Assembly (NCBI RefSeq): GCF_000002995.4
Contig: NW_025062478.1
Location: 13,078,001-13,142,000 of the forward strand
DNA: 64,000 nucleotides
Reading direction: 5' to 3'
Source of the DNA: Brugia malayi
Lineage: Eukaryota; Nematoda; Chromadorea; Rhabditida; Onchocercidae
The translations under genes were made by a program, and so were the position numbers. Below, in pieces: positions 1 through 11,536 of the stretch. The notes under the pieces were generated by a model. That model saw only the letters and a list, made by a program, of their open reading frames with translations. It did not search any database and was not told where the DNA came from. Numbering within the stretch: position 1 is the stretch's first letter; each line of letters starts with the position of its first letter.

Positions 1-120
1 ATTATACTTTTTTGTTTTATTTTATTTTTTGTTTTTAATAAATCAAACATTTCAATAATATTTTTTTTTATTTTCTTTGTATGACTTTCTCTTTCTATTT
101 TTTTTCTCTTTTTTAATATA

Positions 121-151
121 ATGTTAAGTAATAACAAATATTACTTAACAT
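121..151. repeat. Perfect 13-bp inverted repeat, 5-base loop
   Basis: ATGTTAAGTAATA, loop ACAAA, then TATTACTTAACAT. The arms are not a simple repeat and pair perfectly. Confidence 0.85.
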
Positions 152-408
152 TTATATAAGTTTATTCTATGTTTGTTTAATTACTATCATTTCTGTATAA
201 TCATGATTGTATTATCACAATTTGCACAATTATCATGATTATATTAGTATTACGATTTTGTTTGCATAATAGTTAAATGAATAATGATCATAACTCAATA
301 ATATTATCTCATTCGTCGTCATCATAATTTTATTCGTAAAACCGAAACATTTTTTTTTTTTTTAAGGAATGCAAATTCTATGATTTATCGACAATGGATA
401 TTTGGTAA

Positions 409-517
409 TAATAGATGATTAACCGGATCGAGAAAAGGAAATAAGCAGTAATGGCTAACCGGATCGGGCAAAAAGCATTAGTAGTTATAGATGACTAACC
501 GGATCGGATAAAGGACA
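409..517. repeat. Three-copy direct repeat with TAACCGGATCG core
   Basis: TAACCGGATCG occurs at 420-430, 456-466 and 496-506. Copies 1 and 3 are preceded by ATAGATGA(T/C). Copies 2 and 3 read CTAACCGGATCGG followed by an A-rich stretch. Spacing is 36 and 40 bases. The G+C content contrasts with the flanks. Confidence 0.85.
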
Positions 518-2821
518 TTGGCATTTTCCAGTTGAATTCGAAAATGATGTATTGAAATGTTTCTTATTGATTCTTTTTTTTCTTTTTGCATGGTATATGT
601 GTATAATTTAATTTCAGGTTAAATTCAGGATAGATAATAAATTACATTTTCATATGTAATTTACTATAATATATTTCCATATGATACGGAATGATATAAA
701 TTTGAATTGTTATTGCTAAAAAGCTAAAATGCTTTTACTATTTTTCTATTATTACTAAAAAATTTTTTATTATTATAAAAACTTATTATTAGTAGTATTA
801 CTAAAAAATTTGCTATTACTAAAATGCTAAGTTTATAAATGATAAAAAAAAATTAAATTAAATTGGCTTAAAAAAAAAAACTCTTAGCTAATATAATTTT
901 GCCCATACATTTATAAATTTTTCAAATCAAACTTCCCAGAGACTCTACCTACCTTACATATCAATCAATCATAGTGACCAAATGACCGACCACATTGGCG
1001 CAATTTGACATTTTAGCTTTAGCTAGCTTCATTATTTAATTTAGTATCCAAATACCATAAATCACAATTACCATTGTTTACTACCCTATAATTTCATCCA
1101 CATTCCCCTTCTCAATTCAATTCGATGAATTTAATTTGTTTACAACAAATATAAAATTCAGTAATAATTAAATCGTATTATTCGTATCAAATCAATTTTA
1201 GAATATCTTGTTTAAATAACAATTTTTCAAAAATATCAGAAATGACAAATGAATGAGTAAAAAAATTTTTTTTTCTGGAAATTTTATATAAATTAAAATT
1301 GTACATATTAATAAATAAAAATTTTCCTATTGTATGTAGCATTTTTAAGGAAGTATAAATTAATAATGAAAGTAAGTTAAAGTTAAATATATATATAAAT
1401 ATCAAAAGTAAAAGTAAAAGTATATGTATAATAATTGATGTCACATAAAATGAAATTTAGTTAATTGCTTATTTTACTTTACTAATTAATTATTTGCTTG
1501 AATCTTTTTATTGTTTAATCTTTTATTATGCAATTTTGTCCGGTTCTATCTTATTTGTTTTGTTTATTTGTTTGTTTTTTTTTTTTCTATTAATTGAATA
1601 TCATAATGCTATTTTGTATATATTAATTAAGAATGAATTGAAATGAAATGAAATGAATTTGTTGTAAATTTGTGATCGAACAACAAAATTATCAGTAATA
1701 CTTTATTTTATCATTATATTGTATAAATGAATGGTAATAATAAATTGACAAAAGATGAAAAATTTGCTGTATGTTATTAACATTTCAAAAAAAAACAAAG
1801 TTAATATAATTCAATGAGAGAGAGAGACAGAGAGATATGAAGAAATTAAAAAAAAATACTAAGCGAATCTATTTGAAAAGGAAAAGCTAAAAGTAAACAA
1901 ATAAACAAAAAGAAAAAAATGATAATTACCATACTGTACAAAAGTGATCATAATTTGTAATTAAATTTTCATAATGAAAAAAAGGAAAAAGTAATTTGAT
2001 GGTAACATTTTGTAAACAATATTAAATTAAAACTACAATAAATAATTAACTAATAATTTCTATCTTAAAAAATTACAACCACTTTATTCCTTTTTCTTCT
2101 TTTAAATTAATTATCAACAAATATTACCTAAATTCTATTCAAATTAGCTTATTAACAGGTATTAGATTACTGCCATTTATTTATGCTAATTATATATGCC
2201 TAATATTGTTTACTTCATAATTTCTTAATAATTATTATTATTAGCTTCTTAATCGATAAATTTCTTTTTTTTATTGTTTACAGAAAAATAATACCATCAA
2301 GATTAATGCATAGCAAATTTCAAATTTCAAACATTTTTTGTTTTCCAAATTGACAATATGAAAAAAAATGAGAAAAAAAATTTTTTTTTCTATAAATTTA
2401 AAATACATTATCAAACTTTTTCTTTGTTTATTTCTATGTATGAATGACAAATGAATGAATTTTGCAAAACGAATAAAAAAAGGAAAAATATTAGAAATTA
2501 AAAATATGCAATTAAATTCAAAAAAAAAAGGTAATAAATTAAGGCAACAAAAAAAAGTACACACACAAAATATATATATGCATGACATTTTGTTTGTTTG
2601 TTTTTTTTTTTTTTTTTTTTGAAGAAAAAAACAGATGAAAATAATGAAAACAAAACATAAGCGTACATACACGTACGCACACACATACACGCATACACAC
2701 ATACGTACGTAACATATAGATTGATTAGTAATAATTAAAATTCGATGATAATGAAAAATAATTATGTATGAAGTCAAGTATAATTAACTAAAATTTGAGA
2801 TATTCTTACAAACGCATAATA

Positions 2822-3045
2822 TAGTAATGGTAATAATAATCGTAATAATAATAATGGTAATAGTGATAGTGATAATAATAATAATAATAAGATTAGTAAT
2901 AATAACAATACTAATAATAAAAATGATAATGACAATAGTGATAGTAATTATGATAAAAATGATAATTGACAATAGTAATAGTGATAGTGATAATGATAAA
3001 ATGATAGTAATGATAGTGATAATAACAATGATAATGATAATATGT
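2822..3045. repeat. Degenerate (AAT)n/(GAT)n microsatellite block
   Basis: Interspersed AAT, AGT and GAT triplets. It creates Ile/Val-rich or Tyr/His-rich open frames on both strands that are artefacts of the repeat. Confidence 0.85.
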
Positions 3046-4284
3046 CCTGAAAAAGTGAATCAAAAACAAGAAAATGACATTAATGAAAGAGCAAATACAT
3101 CGGATCAATGATTATAATAACCGGGAAAATAAAAAAAAAAGAAAAAAATTGAGAGAAATTTTTTTGTCTTTTTTAAATTTCACATTATATATACATATAG
3201 CAAGAGAATGATACCATTTCATATTTAAAATTATTAAAATTTTTTATAAATATTACAAATACAACAAAAATAAAAAGAAGAAAAAATTAGTAATTATGGA
3301 AGTAAAATATTTCTGAAAATTCTTTTTTTTTTTTTTTTCAATGAAATGAAGAAAAAGAAGAAAAAAGAACGAATAAAAAAATAATAATAAAAGTTTCATT
3401 GATATTATGCACTTTTAAAAGAGAGAAAGGGAGAGAGAGAGAGCAAAGGACAGAGAAATTTATGAATAATTACGAATTTTTACGAAGTGAGGTCCGTTTT
3501 AAAAGAAGGAAAACCTGAAATCTGGCACTTATTATCCACCTGAAAATATAAATGAAATTCCCAATTGATTTCCTGGAAAAAGAAAAATAAAAACAAAACG
3601 CATAGTAATTCACTTTTTTTTGCTAAGTTATTATCAGTGATATGGAATAGTGATAAAGTTATCAATTAAAGGAAATGCTTGAAATATTTTCATTTGTTGC
3701 GCATATGAAAGATAAAAAACATAAGTAAGAGTAGGAAGTGAAGATAAAAAGGTAAAAAATACACTGATAAAAGGAATGATTAAATATTCTGCTTATCAGT
3801 GAAATATGGAATGCCATTTAAAAAGATAAAAAAAAAGTAAAGTAATAAAGAAAACAAAACTTTTTGTCAAATTTTGTTTTTTCTTTCTCTTTTTAAAATT
3901 TTAATTTTATCAAAATTTAAATGATTAAAGAAAAATACAATTAGTTTCAATTTTAAATTTGCAACTTATTCGTTCCTTTTCTTCTCTATCAAAAAAATAT
4001 TTGTTTATTTGTAGAATTAAATTCATAGGAAGATTTATTGTAATATATTTTCATCGCTTTTTTTTTTTTTGATTTCTGTATTAAAGAGGAAATTCATTAT
4101 ATTATTTTTATTCGTACTATCTTAATTTAAATAGCATTTTTTTCTTTTTTTTTTAAAAAAAGAAAAAGCATTCCATACAATTTTGTAGCATAGAATTACA
4201 AATCAATTCGTTATCAGTTCAGCAGTATTTGCATTATAGGAAAAAAGAAATGAATAATTTATGAAAGCACTTTGTCGATACTAA

Positions 4285-4597
4285 TTATTATTATTATTAT
4301 TTATTATTACTATTATAACTGTTATTATTGCTACTTTTCTATCACTGTTATTTATTAGCAACGCTATTCATTATTGTTATTTATTATAATTATTATTGGC
4401 ATTATTATTGGCATTATTATTATTATTATCATTATTATTACTACTATCATTATTGTTAGCAGAGTTATTATTATCATTACTACTGTTATCACTGCATTTT
4501 CATCATTCTCATTATTATTATCACCATTTTTTTATTATTACAATTATTATTATTATTATCATCATTATCATTGTTATTGTCATTATTATTATTAACA
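4285..4597. repeat. Degenerate (ATT)n microsatellite block
   Basis: About 310 bases of ATT triplets with scattered GTT, CTT, ATC and GCA variants. All three frames are open for a while only because the triplet repeat lacks stops. Confidence 0.85.
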
Positions 4598-5619
4598 AAA
4601 AAAAAAGAAAAAGATTCATCATTTTCTAGTTTTTTTCATTTCATTTCTAAAATTTTTTTTTTCTTTCGAATGCTAAAAAACAGTTAAATCTATTATATAT
4701 GCTTAATTATGCTTATTAACTACTCTTTTTCCCTTTATAACAAATAAGAAAAAACAGTTACTCACATTTCTATTACTGAATTTACATTAAAAAAACTTTG
4801 AGAAAAATGTTTAATACAAAGAAAGAAAGTAGAGCATATTAAGTAGATGTAAAGAAGGTAAGTAATTAAGTTAAACTTTTACCAAATTATGCAAAATAAA
4901 ATTAATGTAATAAAATAGATAATAGCAAATAATTAAATTGTGAAAAATTTTTCAATAATTATATACTAAAATTGTTTAAATAGTAAATAAAACTAGAGGA
5001 AAATTTTTTTTTCTTTTTTTTTTTTAAAGAATTTAACAATTTTTTACGAGAAATTCTCCAATGATTAATGTTTTCTTTTTGTTTCATTTTTTTTTTTATT
5101 TTATTATTATTGTTTGTAGAGCAAAATAAAAAACAAAAAAAAAAAGTTTTGCCTAAAAAGCAATGCTTTCTTTTTCTTTTAATAATAATAATGGAAATTG
5201 AAAAGATAATAGAAAAAAGAAAGAAATAAAATCAATCAATGATGAACTAATTTTCAACTTTTTTCATTTTGACAGCAAAAAAAAAGCTCAAATTTAGGAC
5301 AAAAAATTGAACGAAAAAAAAAAAATGAAAAGAAAAGATTGCGTATAAATTTGAGAAGAGGAAGAATTTTTCATTATCTTTTTACAGCTAATTTAATCTT
5401 TTCAAAAAAGACAAAAAAAAAAAAAAAAAAAAAAATGAAAAAACTAGGATGAGAAAGAGATGTTGCAAAACTTATAAAAAATTTTCACTTATAAAAATTT
5501 ATCTCATTCAAAAAAAAAAAAAAAAAGAAAAGAAAAATGGAAGGATTTCTTTTTAGTTGTTTTTTTCGTTCGAAATAAAAATAAATGAAAATTTACAAAT
5601 TCTAAAATGAATAAAAATA

Positions 5620-5873
5620 GCAATCGTAATAATAATAATAAAAGTAATAGTAATAACAGTAGTAAGAGTAATAATAATAATGTAATGATAATAATGACAA
5701 CTATAATAATTAATAATCAATGATTATGATAAGATGATAGTAATAATAATAATAATAGCGATAACAATAATTATTTAGAAATAGAAATAATAGTAAATGA
5801 TATTATTAATAATAGCAATAGTAATGATAATAAAATAATTATAGCAATAATAATAATAATAATAATAGTGTGA
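5620..5873. repeat. Degenerate (AAT)n block
   Basis: Interrupted AAT/AGT/AAC triplets, then a short unique stretch (about 5874-5935, ATTCGGGAGCTTCACTGAG and following) and the CA repeat. Confidence 0.85.
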
Positions 5874-5990
5874 TTTACATTCGGGAGCTTCACTGAGTTC
5901 AGGTAGATGAATGCGAGCGTAAATAAACACAGAAAAATAAATAAATAAATCAAAACAAAATCTGCTACTATCACTACTAATTACTAAAAT

Positions 5991-6055
5991 ACATACATAC
6001 ATACATACATACTTACATACACTCACATACGCATACACACATACACTCACATACG

Positions 6056-6091
<36 letters not shown>

Positions 6092-6098
6092 AATACAT
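5991..6098. repeat. (CATA)n/(CA)n compound microsatellite
   Basis: ACAT repeats pass into two copies of a 22-23 base unit (ACTCACATACGCATACACAC at 6021 and 6044) and then a pure (CA)n tract. Confidence 0.9.
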
Positions 6099-6314
6099 AA
6101 TTCTATTGATAAAAGTTATCGATAGAAGTATGTATTTACTTTACATTAAGCAAATTTTTATAAAAATTTCAAATTAAAAAAAAAAAAAAAAAAAAAAAAC
6201 TTCGAACTATACATTGTAAGGCTTTCTGAATGTGAATATAGCAGCTATTATTGATAAATGATTGTTAATATTGTATTAAAGGAGAAAAAAATTAATTCAA
6301 AAAAAAAAAAATAG

Positions 6315-6368
6315 AAACGGAGAGAGAGAGAGAGGGAAATAGAGAGAGAGAGAGAGAGAGAGAGAAAG
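6315..6368. repeat. (GA)n microsatellite
   Basis: Interrupted GAGAGA run about 460-510 bases downstream of the ZFP36 stop, possibly within its 3' UTR. Confidence 0.85.
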
Positions 6369-6385
6369 TAAGGAAAAAAAATTGT

Positions 6386-6419
6386 AGCAAAAAATGAAAA
6401 ATCTTTTTCATTTTTTGCT
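6386..6419 (-). repeat. Perfect 16-bp inverted repeat, 2-base loop, 3' of ZFP36
   Basis: AGCAAAAAATGAAAAA, loop TC, TTTTTCATTTTTTGCT. It lies about 410 bases beyond the ZFP36 stop, so it could form a hairpin in the 3' UTR or near the poly(A) site. Confidence 0.85.
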
Positions 6420-6584
6420 TTTTTATCTTTTTTTTTTGTTATTTTTTTTTTTTAAAAATTTTTGTAAGAGATAATATATTATACAGAATAACAAATTAAT
6501 AGGAAAAAAAGAAAAAGAAAACAAAAAGAGAAAGTATGGAAGTATTGAATTTATGAAAAAGGAAAAATTTTGATTTGTTAAGAA

Positions 6585-6590
6585 TTTAAT
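6585..6590 (-). terminator. Candidate poly(A) signal (ATTAAA) downstream of the ZFP36 stop
   Basis: The minus strand reads ATTAAA about 240 bases after the stop codon. No AATAAA is visible between the stop and roughly 6100. In such AT-rich DNA a hexamer match is weak evidence. Confidence 0.3.
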
Positions 6591-6825
6591 TCATTTAGAT
6601 ATTATTTTAAAAATAATATCAACAAAAAACAAATGAATGAAATTTTTACATAAAAAAAGGAAAAGAAAATGAAAGAGAGTAGAAAAAGAAAAACAATTAG
6701 TAAAATTTCAATAGCAAAAAAAAAAAAACACATACATGAAAATAAAGGTGATATATAGTAAATGAATAAGAGAAAATGAGAGAGAGAGAAATAAACAAAT
6801 AAACAAACAATGCATGTGTAATTAA

Positions 6826-7224
6826 TTATTCATCAGATAATAATTCAAACCACTTATTCCATGATGCTGATGATGGATTACTAAGTTGAACAAAAACCGG
6901 TAGACGACCGGATGATGCACATGTCACAGTAGTACTATCACTTACTGTTTTCGTGATAATTGTTTTCTTCTTTGTTTTCTTCTCATCAATTGTTAGCTCA
7001 AGTAAATCGTTGAAAAGTGCTGAATCAAGTATTGGCTGTGTTTGAAGTGGTAACGCTTGAGCAGTTGTCACTGTCACCGTCTCTGTTCCTGTTGTCGTCA
7101 CAGCTGCTGTCGTTGTTACTGTTGTTCGTGCTGGTGGTGGTGATGGTGGTAATGGTGGTGGTGTTGTTGTTGTTGTTGCTGTTGTTGCTATTGCTATTGT
7201 TGAAGGCCAATTAAAATGATACAT
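6826..7224 (-). CDS. ZFP36: ZFP36 homologue, last coding exon with CNOT1-binding motif (residues 286-417)
   Basis: The acceptor is a long T run ending TTTCAG before 7224; the stop TAA is at 6828-6826. It encodes MYHFNWPSTIAIA, a Thr/Pro-rich tract, an ALFNDLLEL segment (354-362) in a charged region, and then GRLPVFVQLSNPSSAS and WNKWFELLSDE. GRLPVFVQLS corresponds to the CCR4-NOT (CNOT1) interacting motif of ZFP36 proteins. The other two frames through the start of this exon close almost at once (for example the frame giving VSF and a stop), which fixes the junction phase. Confidence 0.9.
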   Translation of the reverse strand: MYHFNWPSTIAIATTATTTTTPPPLPPSPPPARTTVTTTAAVTTTGTETVTVTTAQALPLQTQPILDSALFNDLLELTIDEKKTKKKTIITKTVSDSTTVTCASSGRLPVFVQLSNPSSASWNKWFELLSDE

Positions 7225-10200
7225 CTGAAAAAAAAAAAGGAAAAATGAAAATTTTCATCTTTAGTTTTTAAAAATTCAAAATTTACGACTTCAAAGTTAA
7301 ATTTGACTTCAAATATAATGCGTTCTTTTCAATATTATATTACTCAAAAAAAAAAATTTTTTTTTTAAAGAAATGCTTGCTTGCATCATTAAAAATTTGC
7401 TTATTCAAAATTAAAGAAGAAAAAGCAAATAATAAATAAATTATACAAAGTAAAAAAAAAAAACACTTTTAATTATTAAAATCATTTAATAATTTTTCTT
7501 AATGATAATTAAATAGATGATTTTTTTAATTAAAAAAAAAAACTTGCATTATTATTGTTAAATTTGGTACCAAATGTATTCCAACCATTAGTTGCAACAA
7601 TAGCAGAGCAAATATTCTCATCAAAATCTACACTTGGACTTGCTGAACCAATAGAGCTATCAGTACTGGAACAAGCTGAACTAGGAGCTGGTGAATCACC
7701 CATTGAATTACAATATGGTTGCCAAATACCAAATGTTAATGTTGTAGTAGCTGTTGCTGTAACAGCTGTTATTGTTGCTGCTCCTGCTGCTGCTGCTGTT
7801 GGTGTTACTGTTGCTGTTGTTGTTGTTGTTGCTGTTAGATCATTGTTACTATTATTGCTGCTACAATTACTAACATTCATCTTATTGTTTCCATTGCTGA
7901 AAAAAAAAAGAGCATATATGTATTTAAATGTATTTAAAATGAATTTTAAGATTAAATTAACAAGTAAATTATTCATTATATTATAAAATCATTAAATTAA
8001 CAAATAATTATTGATTAGATATAAAGTTATTAAGTTAACTAACAAATAATTACTGATTAGATGTAAAGTCATTAAATTAACAAATAACTTATTCATTAGA
8101 TATAAAAAGAGATCAAAAAAAAAAGAGATTTAGGATTTAATAAAAAAAAAAAAAAAATTTATATGTTTTCTTCATACGTCTTAATTCTTTCTTTCTTTTT
8201 TCTTATTTTTTCAAAGTTTCATTTTATTTATTTCTTCATTTTCAAAAGATGTATTTAATATAAGTGTTAAAATTATAGTTCAAATTAAATAAGCTATTAA
8301 TTTTTACTTTGTAATTAATATTTAAATGTATAAAATTAATTAGTTGTAAAAATTTTGCTTTTTCTTTCGCAACTATTTATTATTTAACTATGCAATTTAT
8401 TATTATTTATTCGCTAACAAATATTTAAAAATGAGTAAAATAAAATAATGAAAATTTCAAATTACCAATTAATTTGATTACGTCCAATTTGTGATTGCTC
8501 TTCATTATGAATGAAATTACACCTCGGTCCATATGGACAATAACCAACTTGATGAAACGATAAACAAAATTCAGTTTTATATTTGCGATGCCTTTGTACT
8601 GGCTTTCTATCTCCTTCACCGTGAGCATACTGACATCTATAATTAGCTAATTAATTAATAAAAATGAAAATTTATCAATAATACATTACAAAAATTTTAA
8701 ACTGCAAAATATTAAAACAAATTAATTAATTAATTAATTTAAATTTTACACAAAAACATTTTACAACTTATGAATTATATCATACATTAAACATTAATTT
8801 ATTATGCTTTTTTTGTTTATCTCAAATAATAATTACTTATAGTTATTTTATAACACATAGATTAAAATACTTATAAATTTACATATCAGAAATTAATAGA
8901 ACTTTATTTATTTTTTTCTTCTTAAATTTAATATATACCAATTATCAAAAATTCAACATTTTCCTTTTAAAATTAACTTTTTAAAATTAATCAATCAAAT
9001 TGTTATACTTTTACAAAGTTTCGTAAAAAAAAAATTGAAAGAAAAACAATATTTTTATATTAATGTAACTATATAATAAGCAAAACAAACAATTCATGAA
9101 CAGAACCAATCAATAAATCAAATAATCAATCAATCAATCAATAAATCAACACCAATCAATGCTCCCATTATTAAATCAAAAATTCAAAAAAAAAAAAATA
9201 TTACTGAAATTGTAATAACTGTTCATTCTTATCACTTACTTTTAACTTTATCACTATACTCCTTTCTACATTATATTGTGATAAAAATATTTTTTTCAAA
9301 TATTATTGATCGTTTTTTATTCTTTTCTTTCTTTTGTTGTTATCCAATCACTCAACTTTTTGCTTTCTTTTTTCTTTTTCGTTTTTTTTTTTTTTGACAG
9401 AAATTGATTATCGGTAATAAAAAAAAAAAGTTTATGTAAGCAAAATGTCATTATCATTATTATCACTATCATCATATTATCATCATTTGCAAATATTTTT
9501 CGTCTTACAAAACAAAATTTTAATATGCAAAAAAGCGAAAAGATAAAGGAAGCAAAAATTCATTAAATATTCAAAAAATAAAATCCTTGAAAAAGCAGTA
9601 ATTTTATCGTTTTTTTTTTTTTGATGTGAAAAGCATAAGTGATAATTTGGTGATAAATAGTGATGATAATTAACAGTGATAGTGAACATAGTAGTAATGA
9701 TAACAACAATAATAACGAGTAAATAATAATAGAGTAACAATTCTTTGAAAATTTTAAAAAACCCTTTCATAACATTGAGATAAAATGCGCATAATCAAAG
9801 TTATTTTATCATTTCCATCTAAATTTTCTTCTTTTCTCTCTCCCTCTCTTTCGCTCTCTCTCTCTCTCTTTCCATTATTTTAACCATTATTATTATTTAT
9901 AAAAAATAACAGTCAGATTTTTGTTCCCTCTTTCTTAAATTGTGAAAAATATTTGATAAAATATGAAATGATAAGAGAAATAAAATGGAGCGGAAATGAC
10001 TCAAATCTTTAACCTTTAACCTTTCTTCTTTTACCTGTTACTACTACTATTAACCTATCTTCCGTAAAATCTCATTTCATTTCTGCTATTCCATATTAAA
10101 TGATAAGTAAAAGAAGAAAAAGAAAGAAAAAAACAAGAATGAATAATTTTCCAGAAAAAAATTCGAAATAATCAAATATTTTTCAAGAGCTAATTTAAAT

Positions 10201-11505
10201 AATTAAATAAAATAAATTACTCATTAATAAAATATTTATTGTTTATTTACTAATTAACCATTGTAGTTGCTTTTTTTTTTATCAAATCATTTAAATATTT
10301 ATTTCTATGTGTGTAAATAAACCAAAAAAAAAAAAGAAAAATGAAATGAAATGAAACAAACATGAAGGAATAATCTTTCCTTACAAAATAATTGTTTAAA
10401 TAACTTTTTATAACTAAAAAAACAAAAATAAAAATTATAACTAAATAACTCAAAAAAAAAAAATAATATACAAATGGAAAAAGGAAAAGAATAAAAAATT
10501 AATATTAAATAAGTTCGTCCCTCTGTTAAACTTTCCAATGTGTATGCAGTATATTACTATAATTAATTGATGAATCAAAGATAAAATTTGAAATTCCAAA
10601 AATATTCTTAAATAAAACCAAAAGAACAATCAAATTTTACAACTTACAACACTTCATAGAAACATATATTAAATTATTTATTTTCAATACAAAAGCAAAA
10701 TTGTTTCCTCTCATACCTATCTACAAAATATGTCCAATTTACAATGTTTATTTACAACTTCAATTAATAATTTTGAAAATTTTGTAAGTTAAATATTTCC
10801 CTATCAGCTAATTAATGAAACAAACAAACAAACAAACAAACAAACAAATTTTCATCACCAAAAGATGAGGAAAAAAAGTGAAAATTATGTGTATTTTAGA
10901 TAAATATTAAAAAATGAAAAATTATTATTATCATTCCTATATTATAGGGAATAAAGATATTAGCTTAAATCTTTTTCTAATAATTAATGATTTCAATTTT
11001 TTTTTTTCCTTTTGCTATCCAAAAATTTCTTATAATTACATAAAATGTTACATATATGTATTTTTTTTTAATATATATGTAAAATTTTATATATGTAAAA
11101 TCAATCAAATCAATAAATGTTCACAATTATTTTATAATTATTTCATCCATTTTAATACTATTATCAAAAAGTTTTCATTGATCTTCTCAATATCATATCA
11201 TATCATTCATTTCCTCTTTTTTTTTTTTTTTTTAATTTGATATGATTTTAAAAAATTAAAATTAAACCTCAACCATAATCATTTATTTTAACTAACACTC
11301 AAAACAGCTGTTAATACAATCCTCAAATAAGCGAATATTATCTATTTTAAAAAGAGAGAGAGAGAGATATCTCTCTTTTAACTTCCTTCCTTTCCCTCTC
11401 CCTCTCCCTCTCTCTCTCTTTTATCATCCATTTGTAATCTTTTTATTTTGTATAACTTTTTTTTTTTTTTTTTTTCAATCTTTTACTCAACTCATATAAA
11501 TGTAC

Positions 11506-11536
<31 letters not shown>

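Larger units (their letters stand above)
1..5990. other. 3' flank of the ZFP36 gene: no gene seen
   Basis: AT-rich sequence with no credible exon. Apart from the itemised repeats it holds scattered A/T homopolymers, short GA runs (about 1815-1835, 3420-3445) and low-complexity frames that reflect repeats. Confidence 0.6.

Noticed and set aside
3480..3665. 61-codon minus-strand frame ending FPSFKTDLTS
   Set aside because: It has exon-like words but includes a poly-Phe run from a T tract and no consistent neighbours; not supportable as a gene.
7513..7547. Continuing ZFP36 exon 4 to the ASFFF stop as the normal C terminus
   Set aside because: This would discard a 132-codon in-frame exon that contains the family's conserved CNOT1-binding motif. 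It is kept only as a possible retained-intron isoform.
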